A DNA stretch of 64,000 bases, from positions 1 to 64,000 of the forward strand of contig VXCM01000341.1 in assembly GCA_014773175.1 (NCBI GenBank). The letters run 5' to 3'. Under the pieces are notes generated by a model that was not told the origin of the DNA, did not search any database, and was given only the letters and a program-made list of their open reading frames with translations. The position numbers were made by a program, and so were the translations under genes. Source of the stretch: Lucifuga dentata. Its lineage: Eukaryota; Chordata; Actinopteri; Ophidiiformes; Bythitidae. Each line of letters opens with the position of its first letter. Position 1 is the first letter of the stretch. This document shows, in pieces, positions 1-11,327 of the stretch.

Positions 1-868
1 TGATTGAATGTGACACAAACTAAAGATACCAATCCATTTTGAACAGCACAATTCAGATTTAAGTAAATTATAGAATAATAACTACACATTTAAACAGAAA
101 TATTGCCTAATGCAACCTTGAATTAAGAAAAAACAGTTAAATTAGCATTATAACTATATTTATATGCTATAATTTCTTCTTTTTTTTAATATCTGCAAAC
201 GTATACTGATACCTACATCAGCAGAATAACAAAATATCAGCCAATGAAACACCTGCAACCTAAATTTCATTTTGGTTCATAACAAAGAATTAAATAACTC
301 TGTTCATTCACTCTGGTGTAATTGTAAGTTTGTTTTAATATCAGTTTGGTCTGAGATGCCATTAGCAATGAAACATATATATATATATTTTTTATTACTT
401 TTCTGAGGCATCACAGGGGTATTTATCTTAAAAACTGAAGGCAAAGCATGTCTCCTCAAGTCTCCGTGAGAGAGGTTATCCCTCAAATGAAACAGTAAAT
501 AATATTACATATTTAATATTAAAATATTAAATAAATAAATCTTAAAATTAAATAATACTGCATATTTGGAGAAGGTGAAGTCATTTGAGTCCAACGAGCA
601 AAAACTTATATTTTTACCAATATGAGTCAAAATGATTGTTCACGAAACAAAGCAAACCTAAATGTCACAGTATTCAGCATGAATTAGAGTTTTGAAGTCT
701 GGTGACTGTGGAGGGAAAAAAACAAATAAACCAGCAGTTCTTACTCAAAAATAATAATGAGTAATAATAATGATAAACTGACTAAAACTGCTAAGCGTTG
801 AATTTTTTTTCAGCAGTCTTAGTGAAGATTTTTTTTAAAAGGAAAAAATTTAGTTTAGAAATATTGGC
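1..868. other. AT-rich intergenic stretch, no gene seen
   Basis: The sequence is AT-rich with short homopolymers and TAAATA-type runs. No open frame shows codon coherence or a recognisable domain, and no RNA gene or clear transposon end was found before the Tc1-like element that begins at 869. Confidence 0.6.
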
Positions 869-1550
869 TAATATTGGCACCCTTGGCAACCCTCTCAAAC
901 AACTTAAGGTTATGTAGGTGGCATCTGATCGTAGTTTTGGAGACTTTCTGACCCCAAAGACCCAACTAGCGTCTGCAGTTCTCCAGCTGTGATCCTTGGA
1001 GGTTCTTTGGCCACTTGAACCATCTTCCTCAAACGTCCTCTTCCAGTTAGTTTAAACTTATTAATTATTGCCCTGATTGTGTAAATGGCGTTTTAGAGCC
1101 ATTTCCTGATTTGTGCAGCTCAACAAACTTTTGGCACACGTCATTACTGTATTCTCGGGTCTTACTCATTGTGATGGACAACTAAGGGAACTTGGCTGGT
1201 GTGTGTCACCTCATAATTATACCCTAGTGAAACAGGAAGTCATGGCTGACCACATAAGTATTCCCGATCACTCAGGGGAACTTAAAAACATAAAGTATGA
1301 ATGGGAATGACTTTCCAGAGGTGCCAAGAAGCATGGTACACATACAGTTGAGAAAAATATTTGTTTCATGTTAAAAAAAATTCTTTATCTTTCAATTATT
1401 TTACTTCAATTACAGGTTATTATATATAGTATATTTTTGGTAATATTTTGAATGAAAGATCAAGAGTCATCCTCTTCATCTTTCCTGCAAAAAAGACATT
1501 TTTTTTCCCACAGCTCATTTTGCTTTTATTTACCAAGGGTGCCAATATTA
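869..1550 (-). mobile_element. Tc1/mariner-like transposon remnant with perfect terminal inverted repeats
   Basis: The 18 bases at 869-886 (TAATATTGGCACCCTTGG) are the exact reverse complement of 1533-1550, and both ends carry a flanking TA, as expected for Tc1/mariner target duplication. On the minus strand, from about 1169 downward, the sequence reads MSKTREYSNDVCQKFVELHK, typical of a Tc1-family transposase N-terminus. A further stretch near 975-1040 reads like the second helix-turn-helix (VQVAKEPPRITAGELQ). The reading frame breaks and the catalytic domain is missing, so this is a short internally deleted copy. Confidence 0.8.
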
Positions 1551-1562
1551 GTGGAGGGTGCT

Positions 1563-1633
1563 GTATGTTTATTTATTTATTTTGCCGTGTTGAGGGTGCT
1601 GTTGTATGTTTATTTATTTATTTATTTATTTAT
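1563..1633. repeat. (TTTA)n simple repeat, imperfectly duplicated
   Basis: Two blocks of TTTATTTATT follow a duplicated GAGGGTGCTGT.TATG lead-in, just outside the right end of the Tc1-like element. Low-complexity, non-coding. Confidence 0.7.
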
Positions 1634-1660
1634 GTTCTATGTTTTGAAGGATGGAGCAAC

Positions 1661-2602
1661 ACCTGAGAAGCAAACTTCACCTGAAGTAACTGAAGTAAGA
1701 GATTCTTTGTGCGGTTAGCATTGAATTCCGGAGCCCGAAGCCAGTCTGTCCCATAAAGATGTTATCTTGACATATTAAACTTAAAATGTTATGGTAGCTT
1801 TAGATCTGCCCGGACTCGCTTTATGAAAATCTTTGAAACATGCAACATGTTGCCATCTGTGAAACTTTCACTTTAGCTGCAGTTTTTTTTTTTTTTTTTT
1901 TNTTTTTTTTTTTTTTTTCCTCTGGGAGAGTTTCCCTGCATAAAGGAGAACAATTTGCAATTTTTTAACAAAAATCTTTGACAAAACAAAGCTGACTATG
2001 CCTCAAATATACTTTCTCACATCGAACTCAGACCCTTTAAAGAGCTTCTTTCACTTCCCATTTGAACTTGAAATGAATGATTCTCTTACTGAAAAAGCTT
2101 TTTAAGATTTGCCTCGCTGAAGGCAGCTTTACTGTAACTCCACAGTGATTGGCATTGAAATGTCATCACTGTAAATGCACAAGGGACATATTATTTATTC
2201 ATAATGCATGGCTTGTTTGTTTTATTGACTGACCGGAGTCTGTAAAATGCCTGCTGTTTCTAACACCATCAATTTCTCCGTCTTTCTGTTGTACACTCTT
2301 TACCTGCTCAGTGTATGACCTCAAAATAACCTTAGTTGTGAGACACCTTTGCTGCAGTTGTAAGCTGACTGGAGACAAAACTCAATCGATAAAAGCGACA
2401 AATGTGAAAAAAAAGAATGGCAAACGCAAATTAAAGTTTGGGATGCTGGGTAGCAGGGAAACGTCGTCCTTAGACTTATGTGTTGTGATCTTTTATGCTT
2501 CAATGAGAAACAGAAAACCACGACTGTACGGCTAGAGCGTTCCGTCAGCAGTCACTTTGGAGAATGGCATAGTCAACTTTGTGTTTTCTTGTCACACAAA
2601 TA

Positions 2603-2633
<31 letters not shown>

Positions 2634-2760
2634 TCCATAACACTGACATTTTACATAGATGGATCTGGAACAAAGTACACCTACAGAGATAACAAAAATG
2701 TCGGGAAAAAAATGAATCTTGCAGTATGATATATAATATAAAAGAAATCATCAGCCACCC
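1661..2760. other. Intergenic sequence without identified genes
   Basis: Contains a long poly-T with a single-base gap at 1902 and a poly-T at about 2606-2634. The short open frames have no domain-like sequence. Nothing else was recognised. Confidence 0.5.
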
Positions 2761-2762
2761 CG

Positions 2763-3150
2763 GGATCCGGATCCACAACTTCCTTCCTTTCTTCCTTCCT
2801 TGCTTTCTTTCTTGCTTCCATGCTCCCTTTGTTGCTTCTTTGCTCCCTTTCTCCCTAACTCAGTTCCTTCATTACTTCATTCCTTTCTTATTTCCTTCAT
2901 ACTAACATTATTTTTTTTCCTTCTTTTCTTCTTCTCATTCATTATAAGATCTGAAAGAATCACATTTTACTCTCCTTTACTTCAGTAAAAATTGTACTGT
3001 ATGGATTTTTTTTTCCATTGCCACTTTTAATTAAGTATAAACTAGCAGTACCCTTTCCACCAGCGATAAAGAAAATAATTTCACTGTTATCATTTAAAAT
3101 ACATTCATGAAAGCAAAATCCTTAATTCTTTGTGCAGTCTTTCACTCTCT
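2763..3150. repeat. Interspersed repeat with TTCC-rich head, copy 1
   Basis: A degenerate TTCCTT tract is followed by a body containing 'ACCCTTTCCACCAGCG' and 'TTCACTGTTATCATTTAAAA'. The same order of motifs recurs at 7873-8255 ('ACCCTTTCCACCAGCA', 'TTCCACTGTTATCATTCAAA'), so this is a dispersed repeat family. No ends or coding capacity were identified, so its class is unknown. Confidence 0.55.
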
Positions 3151-3160
3151 TGCTCACTCT

Positions 3161-3315
3161 TGGAATGAACTGAAAACAATGGCAGACTTGAAGGTAAGAA
3201 AAATTATTCTAAAATTTACCACTCCTGTAGTATGTTTTAGAAAATGGTTGGCAATAATGAAACAATTTGTATATATTGGTTTCAAACAAGAAAAATGTCT
3301 GGTATAGTCCTTTAA
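3161..3315 (+). mobile_element. TTAA-flanked MITE, copy A (3' fragment)
   Basis: This is a right-end fragment of the approximately 580-bp family described at 27059-27646. It runs from the TGGAATGAACTGAAA motif to the terminal GGTATAGTCCT followed by TTAA (3312-3315). The left half is missing. Confidence 0.7.
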
Positions 3316-4161
3316 GAGAGGCTTATTTCTCTTGAATCATACTCAACATCTGCATCAATACAGACTAATCTGTGACATAAAAGCCACCAATTCACAATCG
3401 GACAAAACAAAAAAAGTTACACCGTTTATACAGAGTACAATCACAAAGGTCATTTGCAAAGGAAATTGCGAATGACATTTATGTAGATAATCATTGTAAT
3501 CCGCGTCAAATATTAGCCATTAACGCTACAGTGTTAGTAAAAAAAATTGATGCTGGTTAACATAGGCTTACTTATCGTACAAAACAGACCCCATCAATTC
3601 TGAATAAATCGATATCTGTATTCCATCAAAACAGGCAGCGTGTTACTGAAGCCTTTACAATGCAGTCTGACCTTAAAGCCACTGACACGCTGCAGATGCA
3701 GACATGTCAACAAACACTAATGCCACCATGCAATTTGCTTTCATTCACTTGTTGCTCTATTGCTAATTGTTCTTTCCCAGTCCAGCAATTAGGTGGAAAC
3801 AAAGCAGCTTGGCAGGTGAATGTGGTGGAATAGTGGATTTATTTTTTCCTGAAGGTTTTAGTTAACAGCCACTCTGCCCAGTAATTGTGATAGTCAGGTC
3901 TGAAATAATTAGCCGCAGGAGTCTGGTTTTATTAGCGTCACTGTCTGAGACTTATGAGACTTTCACAGGGCGCTGATGTGTCATAAGGGTGATGGCTGAT
4001 TTTTAAAAGAGATTTTTCAATGCAAATTATAATGTTTTGGGGTCAGTGAATGTGACTCCAAAAATGCAACAGAACATCCAGAAAATTGATCTGTTTGGAA
4101 AAGTGATGTTGTGTACCAATTTTCCTTCTTCTTGATACTGGTGTGTTCACTTCGGTTGAGT
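3316..4161. other. Intergenic sequence, no gene seen
   Basis: Unique-looking AT-rich DNA between two MITE copies. No coding exon, RNA gene or promoter was recognised. Confidence 0.5.
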
Positions 4162-4385
4162 TTAAAGGGCCATACCATCAATTTTTCATCTTTAAGTACA
4201 ATAAATACTACCTGCGTGCATGTTATGTTACTGACAACCATTTTCTAAAACATAAAACTATATTTTAGTTTTCCTGTTATTTTGACAAATCCTCTAAGCT
4301 TTCAAAATCAAATGTTCAGGTGATATACCCACCTTAAAATTCAGTGTTTCACCTGCTAACACTGTATGACTATAGAAGAGAGTGG

Positions 4386-5593
4386 TTTTTTTTTTTTTTT
4401 NTTTTTTTTTTTTTTGGTTTTTTTTAATTGGGATGATTGCACACAGCAATCAACCCTATGTTCTCTTCACTCTTTATTATAGTTTTTATTGTTCTGTTTA
4501 TTCCACCCATTTTTTGGCGTTCAACTACTTCCACATACTTCAACCTAGAAACTTCAAACCAACTTCCAGTCATTCATGCTCCTTCAGACATGGGTGGACA
4601 TCAAACCAAATTTTCATAACTTTCAAAATTTCCGGAATATTCCACATTTCTTCCCGAAATTTTCCCATTGAAAATGAATGGGAAAATTCTTCAAAATTTC
4701 CAATCTTTCAGCTCTTCCCACTCCTTCATACTTTCACTTAGAACTCTCCTTCCACTTTTCAAATATTCATCCAACCTTCAACTATTTCCAGTGGATTCAG
4801 ATTTTTTCTACCTTTCATACTTTCAGAGAAATTTAAAGGGCCATTTCAGCAGTTTTCAAATTCTTCAAAATTTCCAATCTTTCAGCTCTTTCTAATCCTT
4901 CATACTTTCACCTAGATCTGTCATTTCACATTTACAATATTCATCTGACCTTCACTTATTTCCAGTGGATTCCAATTTTTTCTAACTTTCATACTTTTGG
5001 AGAAATTTAAAAGGCAATTTCAGCGGTTTTCAAATTCTTCAAAATTTCTAATTTTTCAGCTCTTCCCACTCCTTCATACTTTCACTTAGAACTCTCCTTC
5101 CACTTTTCAAATATTCATCCAACCTTCAACTATTTCCAATGGATTCAAATGTTTTCTACCTTTCATACTTTCAGAGAAATTTAAAGGGCAATTTCAGTGG
5201 TTTTCAAATTCTTCAAAATTTCCAATATTTGAAACCTGCTTACTTCCACATACTTCAAGATAGAAACTTCAAACCAACTTCATAGTGTTCACCTTGATGT
5301 ATCCTTAAAGTGGCTTCAACATAACATTCATATCTTTCATACTTTTCAAAATATTCAACCTTACTTCAGCACATTTTTTCAATTTTTATCGAAAATTTCC
5401 CCATTCAGCTGAATGTGAAGCATTCAAAATGGTTTCAAATCTCTTTCAGCTCACATAGTGCTTCTTATACTATTCAGTTGCCTCTTCTTCCACATCTTTT
5501 CAAGGAAGTTTCAATCAGTTTCAAGCAATTGCTTCAAGCGGCGGGTTCAGCGTGCAATCACCCCGCAGTTTCTTCAGAAACTGCACCTTCTAG
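4386..5593 (+). mobile_element. Helitron-like non-autonomous insertion
   Basis: This sequence interrupts MITE copy B. Its right end has a perfect 8-bp hairpin (GCAGTTTC at 5565-5572, loop TTCA, GAAACTGC at 5577-5584), then a short spacer, then CTAG at 5590-5593 followed by T. That layout (3' hairpin, CTRR, then host T) is the Helitron signature. The left end is hidden in a poly-T with a single-base gap at 4401, so the expected 5' TC cannot be confirmed. There is no Rep or helicase coding. Confidence 0.55.
4687..5225. repeat. 174-bp tandem array (about 3 units) inside the Helitron-like insert
   Basis: The motif TTCTTCAAAATTTC recurs at 4687, 4861, 5035 and 5209, exactly 174 bases apart. CTTTCATAC recurs at 4812, 4986 and 5160 with the same period. 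Units diverge by scattered substitutions only, so the array is a fixed-period satellite-like block. Confidence 0.85.
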
Positions 5594-6279
5594 TTTTCTT
5601 TTATTTCTCAATAAAAGCAGTCTTTTCCAGGGACTATATTCCCTGGTGGAGACATACATTGTCTTTCGTGCAGTTACTTCTTGGACCAGTTAAATAAAGA
5701 TATTTTGACAAAAAATGTAATATATTTTATATTCATTGTGATGGATTATTTATCTCAAGCCCGTTTCAAATCTCTAAAACGTGATGTTTTTATAGCATGC
5801 CAAAATAACTGAACCATTCTGAAAGATAACGAAAAAATTATAACATGTACCTCTCCAGTCACATATTTTGAGATATGGTCAGTAGTGTAACTTGTTTGCA
5901 GGTTGTATATATTGGACTCAAACATGTAAAATCACCGGTATGCTCCTTTGAGGAAAGAGCAGTTAATCATTTCCCCATTGTAACAAACATAAACTGATTT
6001 TTAGCAGATAAAACTGTAAAAAAAGAAAAAGAAAAAAAGGATAATAAGAACAGATGAACATGGCTCTCAGTTTGATAGATTTCTGTGGCAAAGAGGGGTG
6101 GTGAATGGATAAACAATGAATGATGATAAACAGCGAATGATAAATGGATCATGTGCCTGTCTCATTTTGTTTGCTTGAATGTCGACCAGAGGGTTCATTT
6201 ACCCTCAGAGCGTTGTGGCAGACAGCCTCCCTGTCAAACAGCCCAAAACATTAAAAATCTGGGGATTCTTGAAGGCAGC

Positions 6280-9200
6280 ATGACCAGGTAAGACTCAGTT
6301 ATTATTTATTCATGCCACATAACCTTTGAAAGTATTGTCACCACACCTCATTTTAACCAGCCGGTGCTTCGTATTTGTCATATTTCCCCTCCTCCATGTC
6401 TCTCTGAGCATGGAATTGACAGGGTTATATGGCAGCTTCTCCTCACCCAACTTCCCCCAGCCGTACCCCGACAACCAGTATGTAGTGTGGAACATAACAG
6501 TCCCTGAAGGCCACAGGGTCAAACTCTACTTCACCCACTTCAGCATGGAGCCCTCTGATCAGTGTGAATATGATTACATTCAGGTACACTATCTTCGTTA
6601 TCAAGTGGAATCACTAATGATTTTCATATAGAATCAATGTTTCCAGTATGTATATAATGATTCTACTGTCTGTTAGTATTATGCACCTACATAGGTTTAA
6701 AATAATTTGCAAGAAGCTCTAAAAAAATTAAGACATTTTATAATTGTCCAGAATCATTACATGAGTTGTAGATGATTCCAAATTCATTCAGAGAAGCTGC
6801 ATGTGGATCCAGAGATGAATAGGAAATTCTAGATTATTCCCTGATGCTCTAGAAACTGATGTCTAATATTTGCAAAGCAGCAATTAAATCTCACGGTGGA
6901 CACTTTGATGAGAAATCACTAAAATAATGTTATTTAAAAACTTTTTAATGATAAATAATACTGAAATAAATAATACTAAATAACTACTAAATAAAACATC
7001 TTAAAATACATTTTGGAGTTTGTTCCATATAATTAAAAAAAAAACACTATTATTGAATAAAATAGCAAGAACTACTTAAATGACAAGTGATTCTAAACTT
7101 TTGNAAAACACTATTATTGAATAAAATAGCAAGAACTACTTAAATGACAAGTGATTCTAAACTTTTGAGCCGTACTCCTGCACTTTGTACTTTGAGCGTA
7201 CTTGCAGGAGATTTACAGGTACCGTCGTCCAGACTGGGCGGCTCGCATGCTAAAGGGCCTCTGACCTTCTCGTCCAAGCAGGTTTTGGCGGAGGGAAATG
7301 AAACCTTACGCTTTTGCGGGGAGGGAGACAAGGACCATGAGAGCAGCCCGAGGAACACGGTGGTCCTGTCAGCCGGGAAGGCGATGTCAGTGGTCTTTAG
7401 GAGCGACTACTCTAACGAGGGCAGATTCACCGGCTTCCAAGCATTTTACACCTCAGAAGGTGATGTAGGACACTGTTGCCTTGAGGCAAACACACTTTTA
7501 CACAGAAGAAGGAATCTAGTGCCGAGAAGGAATCTATGATTATGTTTTGGTTATACTCTGAAATATTCAGACTCATTTAGGATTTGTGAGGCATAGAAAG
7601 TCACGTTGAAGTAACAAAGCACATGTATTCAAGTACTTAAGTATCATTTTGAACTAGTAGTGCTATGCTTTAATATTTCCATTTTGTTAGATTTTCTATT
7701 TTTAACTTTATTTCAGATGGATTGGAGTACTCAGAGTACTCGTACTCCTCCACTTTTAGCCATCATATAAAAGTGGTGGAGTACAAGTACAATCCATCTG
7801 AAATGAAGTTAAAAATAGAAAATCTAACAAAATGGAAATACTAAAGCACAGCACTAGTTCAAAATGATACTTCCTTCCTTCTTTCCTTCCTTCCTTCTTC
7901 CTTCCTTCCTTCCTTCCTTCAGTGTTCCTGAATACGCCCTTGGAACCATATAGTTCATTCATTTGTTCATCCCTTCCTTCATTCCTTCCTTCGTTTCCAG
8001 TAACATAACTTTTCCTTCTGTCCTTGCTCTAATTCTTTATATGATCTGAACGTAGGAAAATGATTTCACCATTTACTCTGCTTTTCTAGAGTAAAAACTT
8101 AACTGTACTAGAGCATTTTTACAATTGCTGCACTTAAACAAAATATATGAGCACCCTTTCCACCAGCAGCTATAAAAAACAGTTCCACTGTTATCATTCA
8201 AAACATTTTCAAGGATGGAAAAATAATAGAATTCATTTTGCAGTCCTTCGCTTTCTTTTTTCCTCTTTCAGACATAAACGAGTGCCTGTCTCTGCTAGAT
8301 GGGGAGAGTGTGTGTGATCATTTATGTCACAATTACATTGGTGGATATTACTGCACTTGCAGACAAGGGTTCCTTCTCCATGACAACAAAAGATCATGCA
8401 CAGGTAAGAGCAATGCCAAAGCTTAACAGCCATGTTTATTTTAGCCCAGTCAAGGTGGGTGTGAGCTGTAGTGAGCTGCAGTGTAAAGAGTGTTTGATTG
8501 GAAATTGATTTTTGTACAAATATGTGGTGTTTCTCTTGCTAGATTTATTGGTGCAAGCAAGCCTTCCATCTTTCAGTGTTCCATCCATCTTTTGGTGTGT
8601 TCCATCCATCTCTCAGTTTTACTGCAGAACATATATTCAAAAAAAAAACAAACAAACAAAAAAAAAACATTCTGACACTCATACAAGGTGTCTGACTGAA
8701 AACTAATTTCTGACTGAAAAAGCATTTTGATGCATAAAGTAGTTGATCTCTGCCAGCTGGTGTAAAGTGAGGTTAATTACTGTCGACTCCTGAGGGAAAA
8801 GCAACTTCAAAATGGTATTAAAAATTGATACCTGTGTGCAGCACTAATAGCGTACTGACGCTGGGTAATCAATCACAATTACGCCCTGATGTGCCTTAAA
8901 TTATTATTCTTTGCCAGAGGAAAAAGGGGAGACAAAACAAATCATACAATGAATAGGCAAAAATGATTATCTGCCTACAGATTCTCATAATTATATGAAT
9001 TACAGCAACTCTGCCTCTGTGCTATACTCATTTGTTTTTGTCTCTACTAACATCTGTATGCCTGCCATTGCTATAACAACACCCAAATTAATCCTTATTT
9101 ATAATGCAGGAAAATGTCGTAGTTGACGTGAAAAATCTTTTCAGAGCTGGCATTTTGTAACTCTGAAAACAGCTGCAGGTAGATCCTAAGACAAACAAAA

Positions 9201-11327
9201 AAGGACACTCATTAGAGCGCATACTTCTGCCAAGGCTGAACAAGTACGGGCAAAATTTTTCATGCTCTTAAAATAAAGTTGTTTTTTGTTGTTGTTGTTG
9301 TTGTTTTTTAATATATGGATCCCATACATTATTTGGGAAATTTGTGCTCTGCATGGAAAGGACCAGGATCGGAACGAGGCTTTGAACCCACAACCTTCTT
9401 GCTTTGAGACAAAAGTGCTAGGCAGCATTAGCCTTTTAGGCAGACAATGCTTCTTTAAAGAACCATACCAGTGATTTTGAATGTTTAAGCCCAACAAACA
9501 CTACCTGCATACAGATTACATTTTTTTTAAACATACATTTGTATTTTAATCTGTTATTTTGCCAAATCCCCAAATCTTTCAAAATCAAATGTTCAGGTGA
9601 TACACCCACCTTAAAATNCTGTTATTTTGCCAAATCCCCAAATCTTTCAAAATCAAATGTTCAGGTGATACACCCACCTTAAAATTCAATGTTTTGGTTG
9701 CTAATATGTATCTTCGAATGTAGAGGGCATGGTTGTTTTAAGTTTTTCAGGTAAAAGCCATCTTCTCCTGGGACTATATTCCCTGATGGACACATATTTT
9801 CTTCTGTGTAGCTCCGATGTTGGCAGTTAAAGTTATTTCAACAAAAAATTTAGATGTCGTGTACACTGTGATGGATTATTTATCTCACATTTCAAACATG
9901 TACAGTTTGTTTTCAATGGCATAATGGAATGAACTGAAACCAAGTCTGGAAGGTAGGACAAACAATTCCAGTAGCATTTTTGGGAAAATGACGTCACTAA
10001 TGTAACTTGTATGCAGGTTGTTTCTTGGGCTCAAATGTGCAAAAACTACGGCATGGACCTTTAAAGAGAAGAAGAAGAAGACAGGAAACAACTATAATAT
10101 TAATAATAGGACTTAAGTTATTTGGCAGAAGAAAATGTATCTGTATCCAGACCAAACTGCACCTGTTGATAGTCAATCGGCATAAATTTGCCAAAGTTTT
10201 TCATTGAGATTATTGTATTACTTTTGACTAAATAGACAAAAAATATTGTTTAAAAATAAATTTCGAAATCTCCCGATATTAAAGAATCATTTAAAAAATT
10301 CTTCGGATCCGGATCTGCAAAGAAAATTTTATGGGATCTTCCCTTGGCCATGTCCTACCCTTCCACAAAGTTTTGTCAAAATTGGTTCAGAACTTTTTGA
10401 GCAAGCCTGCTAATAAAAAAACAAACAAACAAATACAGCCAAAAACAAAATAAAACAAAATAATAAACATGCAAGAGCTTCTGTGGCCTTGTTGATGAAA
10501 TTTGCAGCGAGGGGGGGGGGGGANGGGGGGGGGGGAAATATCTATATATATATATATACACACACATATATCTGAAGCAGCCAATGTATTATAGCACAGT
10601 TATTTCATGTATGCCAGAGAACAGGCAACATAATTTGCATAAAGACAACTCTTTCATAATCATCATATCTGAACTGGGTATATCAGTGTGGATCAGACTG
10701 TGATAGATAATAATGGGAAAATGCTTTATTGAATGAGATTTTCATTCATTTCATGAATCCTCTCTGCAGTCCCGTGCCGCAGTGAGGTGTTGACTGAGCT
10801 GTCAGGGGTGCTGACCAGTCCAGGCTACCCAGATTCCTACCCACCCATGACTCATTGTGACCACACCATCCGTCTGCCGGGGGGCTTCAGAATAATCCTG
10901 GACTTCCCAGAACCTTTTGACATAGAGGGACACCCGGACGTCCCCTGTCCATACGACACATTGAAGGTTAGTCACATGAGAGAAGGATGAATAAGCAATG
11001 TATTCCTCCTCATGCTTGTGGAGGGAGGCTGTCAGTAACTCATCTTCTTCTGTGGGTGATTTATTTACGTCAGTGGTTTACTGCATGTTTTAATCGGTCA
11101 GGCTTATAATTCCTGTTAAATCCGTCTGTTACTTTATGTCTCTCCACCGAAAGATTTCAACAACAGGACAAGAGTATGGGCCCTTCTGTGGATCAGCGCC
11201 ACCGGGCAGCATCGATACAGGAAGTTATGAAGTGCGCATTTCATTCAAATCCGACCCCAGCGGGAAAAACAAGGGATGGAAAATTAAGTATAAAAGTATC
11301 AAAGCTGAATCCCTCACAGGAACTTAG
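6280..11327 (+). CDS. masp2: MASP-family CUB1-EGF-CUB2 protein lacking CCP and serine protease domains (MASP2-like)
   Basis: Six exons: 6280-6287, 6361-6583, 7282-7459, 8272-8403, 10770-10966 and 11154-11327. All junctions are GT-AG and in phase, giving 303 residues. Residues 1-19 form a hydrophobic signal peptide, split after the second codon as in MASP genes. CUB1 is about 20-136, with N-glycosylation sequons NIT and NET. Tyr73 and Glu97 align with the collectin/ficolin-contacting Tyr59 and Glu83 of mature human MASP-2. The calcium-binding EGF (about 137-180) starts DINEC and has the Asn-hydroxylation pattern [15 protein letters not shown]2 (about 181-297) contains HPDVPCPYD and GPFCG. The frame then reads AESLTGT and stops. 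Full MASPs continue with two CCP modules and a protease of about 240 residues; none is seen in the 4.1 kb before DFFA. It would be secreted, and could dimerise and bind lectins without protease activity, like MAp19/MAp44. Synteny and CUB2 residues favour MASP2 over MASP1, but this is not certain. Confidence 0.82.
7041..7167. repeat. 63-bp direct repeat around single N (7104), probable assembly artefact
   Basis: Bases 7041-7103 and 7105-7167 are identical and separated only by the N at 7104. This is in intron 2 of the MASP-like gene and does not touch an exon. Confidence 0.9.
7639..7872. mobile_element. Fold-back (palindromic) element in intron 3 of the MASP-like gene
   Basis: The left arm 7639-7723 and right arm 7791-7872 are near-perfect inverted copies, with a few mismatches and a short indel. 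The region between them is also self-complementary (GTACTCCTCCACTTTT against AAAAGTGGTGGAGTAC), leaving a loop of about 11 bases. The whole 234 bp can fold as one hairpin. There is no coding capacity; it is probably a fold-back type MITE. Confidence 0.8.
7873..8255. repeat. (TTCC)n tract and interspersed repeat copy 2
   Basis: The TTCC-type tract abuts the fold-back element and leads into a body resembling 2763-3150 (shared ACCCTTTCCACCAGC and CACTGTTATCATT motifs). It ends just upstream of the EGF exon acceptor at 8271. Confidence 0.55.
8404..9454. other. Intron 4 of the MASP-like gene, first part
   Basis: Contains an (AAAC)n-like run near 8640-8667 and a (GTT)n run near 9281-9305. No other element or exon was recognised. 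Confidence 0.5.
9455..10064 (+). mobile_element. TTAA-flanked MITE, copy C
   Basis: Flanked by TTAA at 9455-9458 and 10061-10064. The terminal sequences AGAACCATACC and GGCATGGACCT are inverted. A 67-bp duplication around N9618 (9551-9617 and 9619-9685) artificially lengthens this copy. It holds an uninterrupted version (GTTGTTTTAAG) of the site where copy H inserted into copy G. Confidence 0.8.
9551..9685. repeat. 67-bp direct repeat around single N (9618), probable assembly artefact
   Basis: Bases 9551-9617 and 9619-9685 are identical and separated only by the N. It lies within MITE copy C. Confidence 0.9.
10512..10567. repeat. Poly-G tract with gap, then (TA)n and (CA)n
   Basis: A run of about 22 G is interrupted by AN (gap at 10524), followed by TATATA and CACACA. 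Low-complexity sequence in intron 4 of the MASP-like gene. Confidence 0.85.

Larger units (their letters stand above)
4162..5951 (+). mobile_element. TTAA-flanked MITE, copy B, split by a Helitron-like insert
   Basis: The left end is TTAA followed by AGGGCCATACC at 4162, and the right end is GGTATGCTCCT at about 5937-5947 followed by TTGA, a decayed TTAA. The left part (4162-4385) matches the first third of the family, including CAGGTGATATACCCACCTTAAAATTCA. The right part resumes near 5594 at the position expected from uninterrupted copies. About 1.2 kb of unrelated DNA lies between. Confidence 0.75.

Noticed and set aside
1113..1310. Plus-strand open frame within the Tc1-like element
   Set aside because: It is antisense to the recognisable transposase N-terminus and is a shadow frame.
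7144..7281. Upstream extension of MASP-like exon 3 (acceptor at TTACAG near 7217)
   Set aside because: It would add about 20 residues to CUB1. The acceptor at 7279-7281 gives a 13-residue stretch to FCG, matching MASP-1 and MASP-2 spacing exactly.
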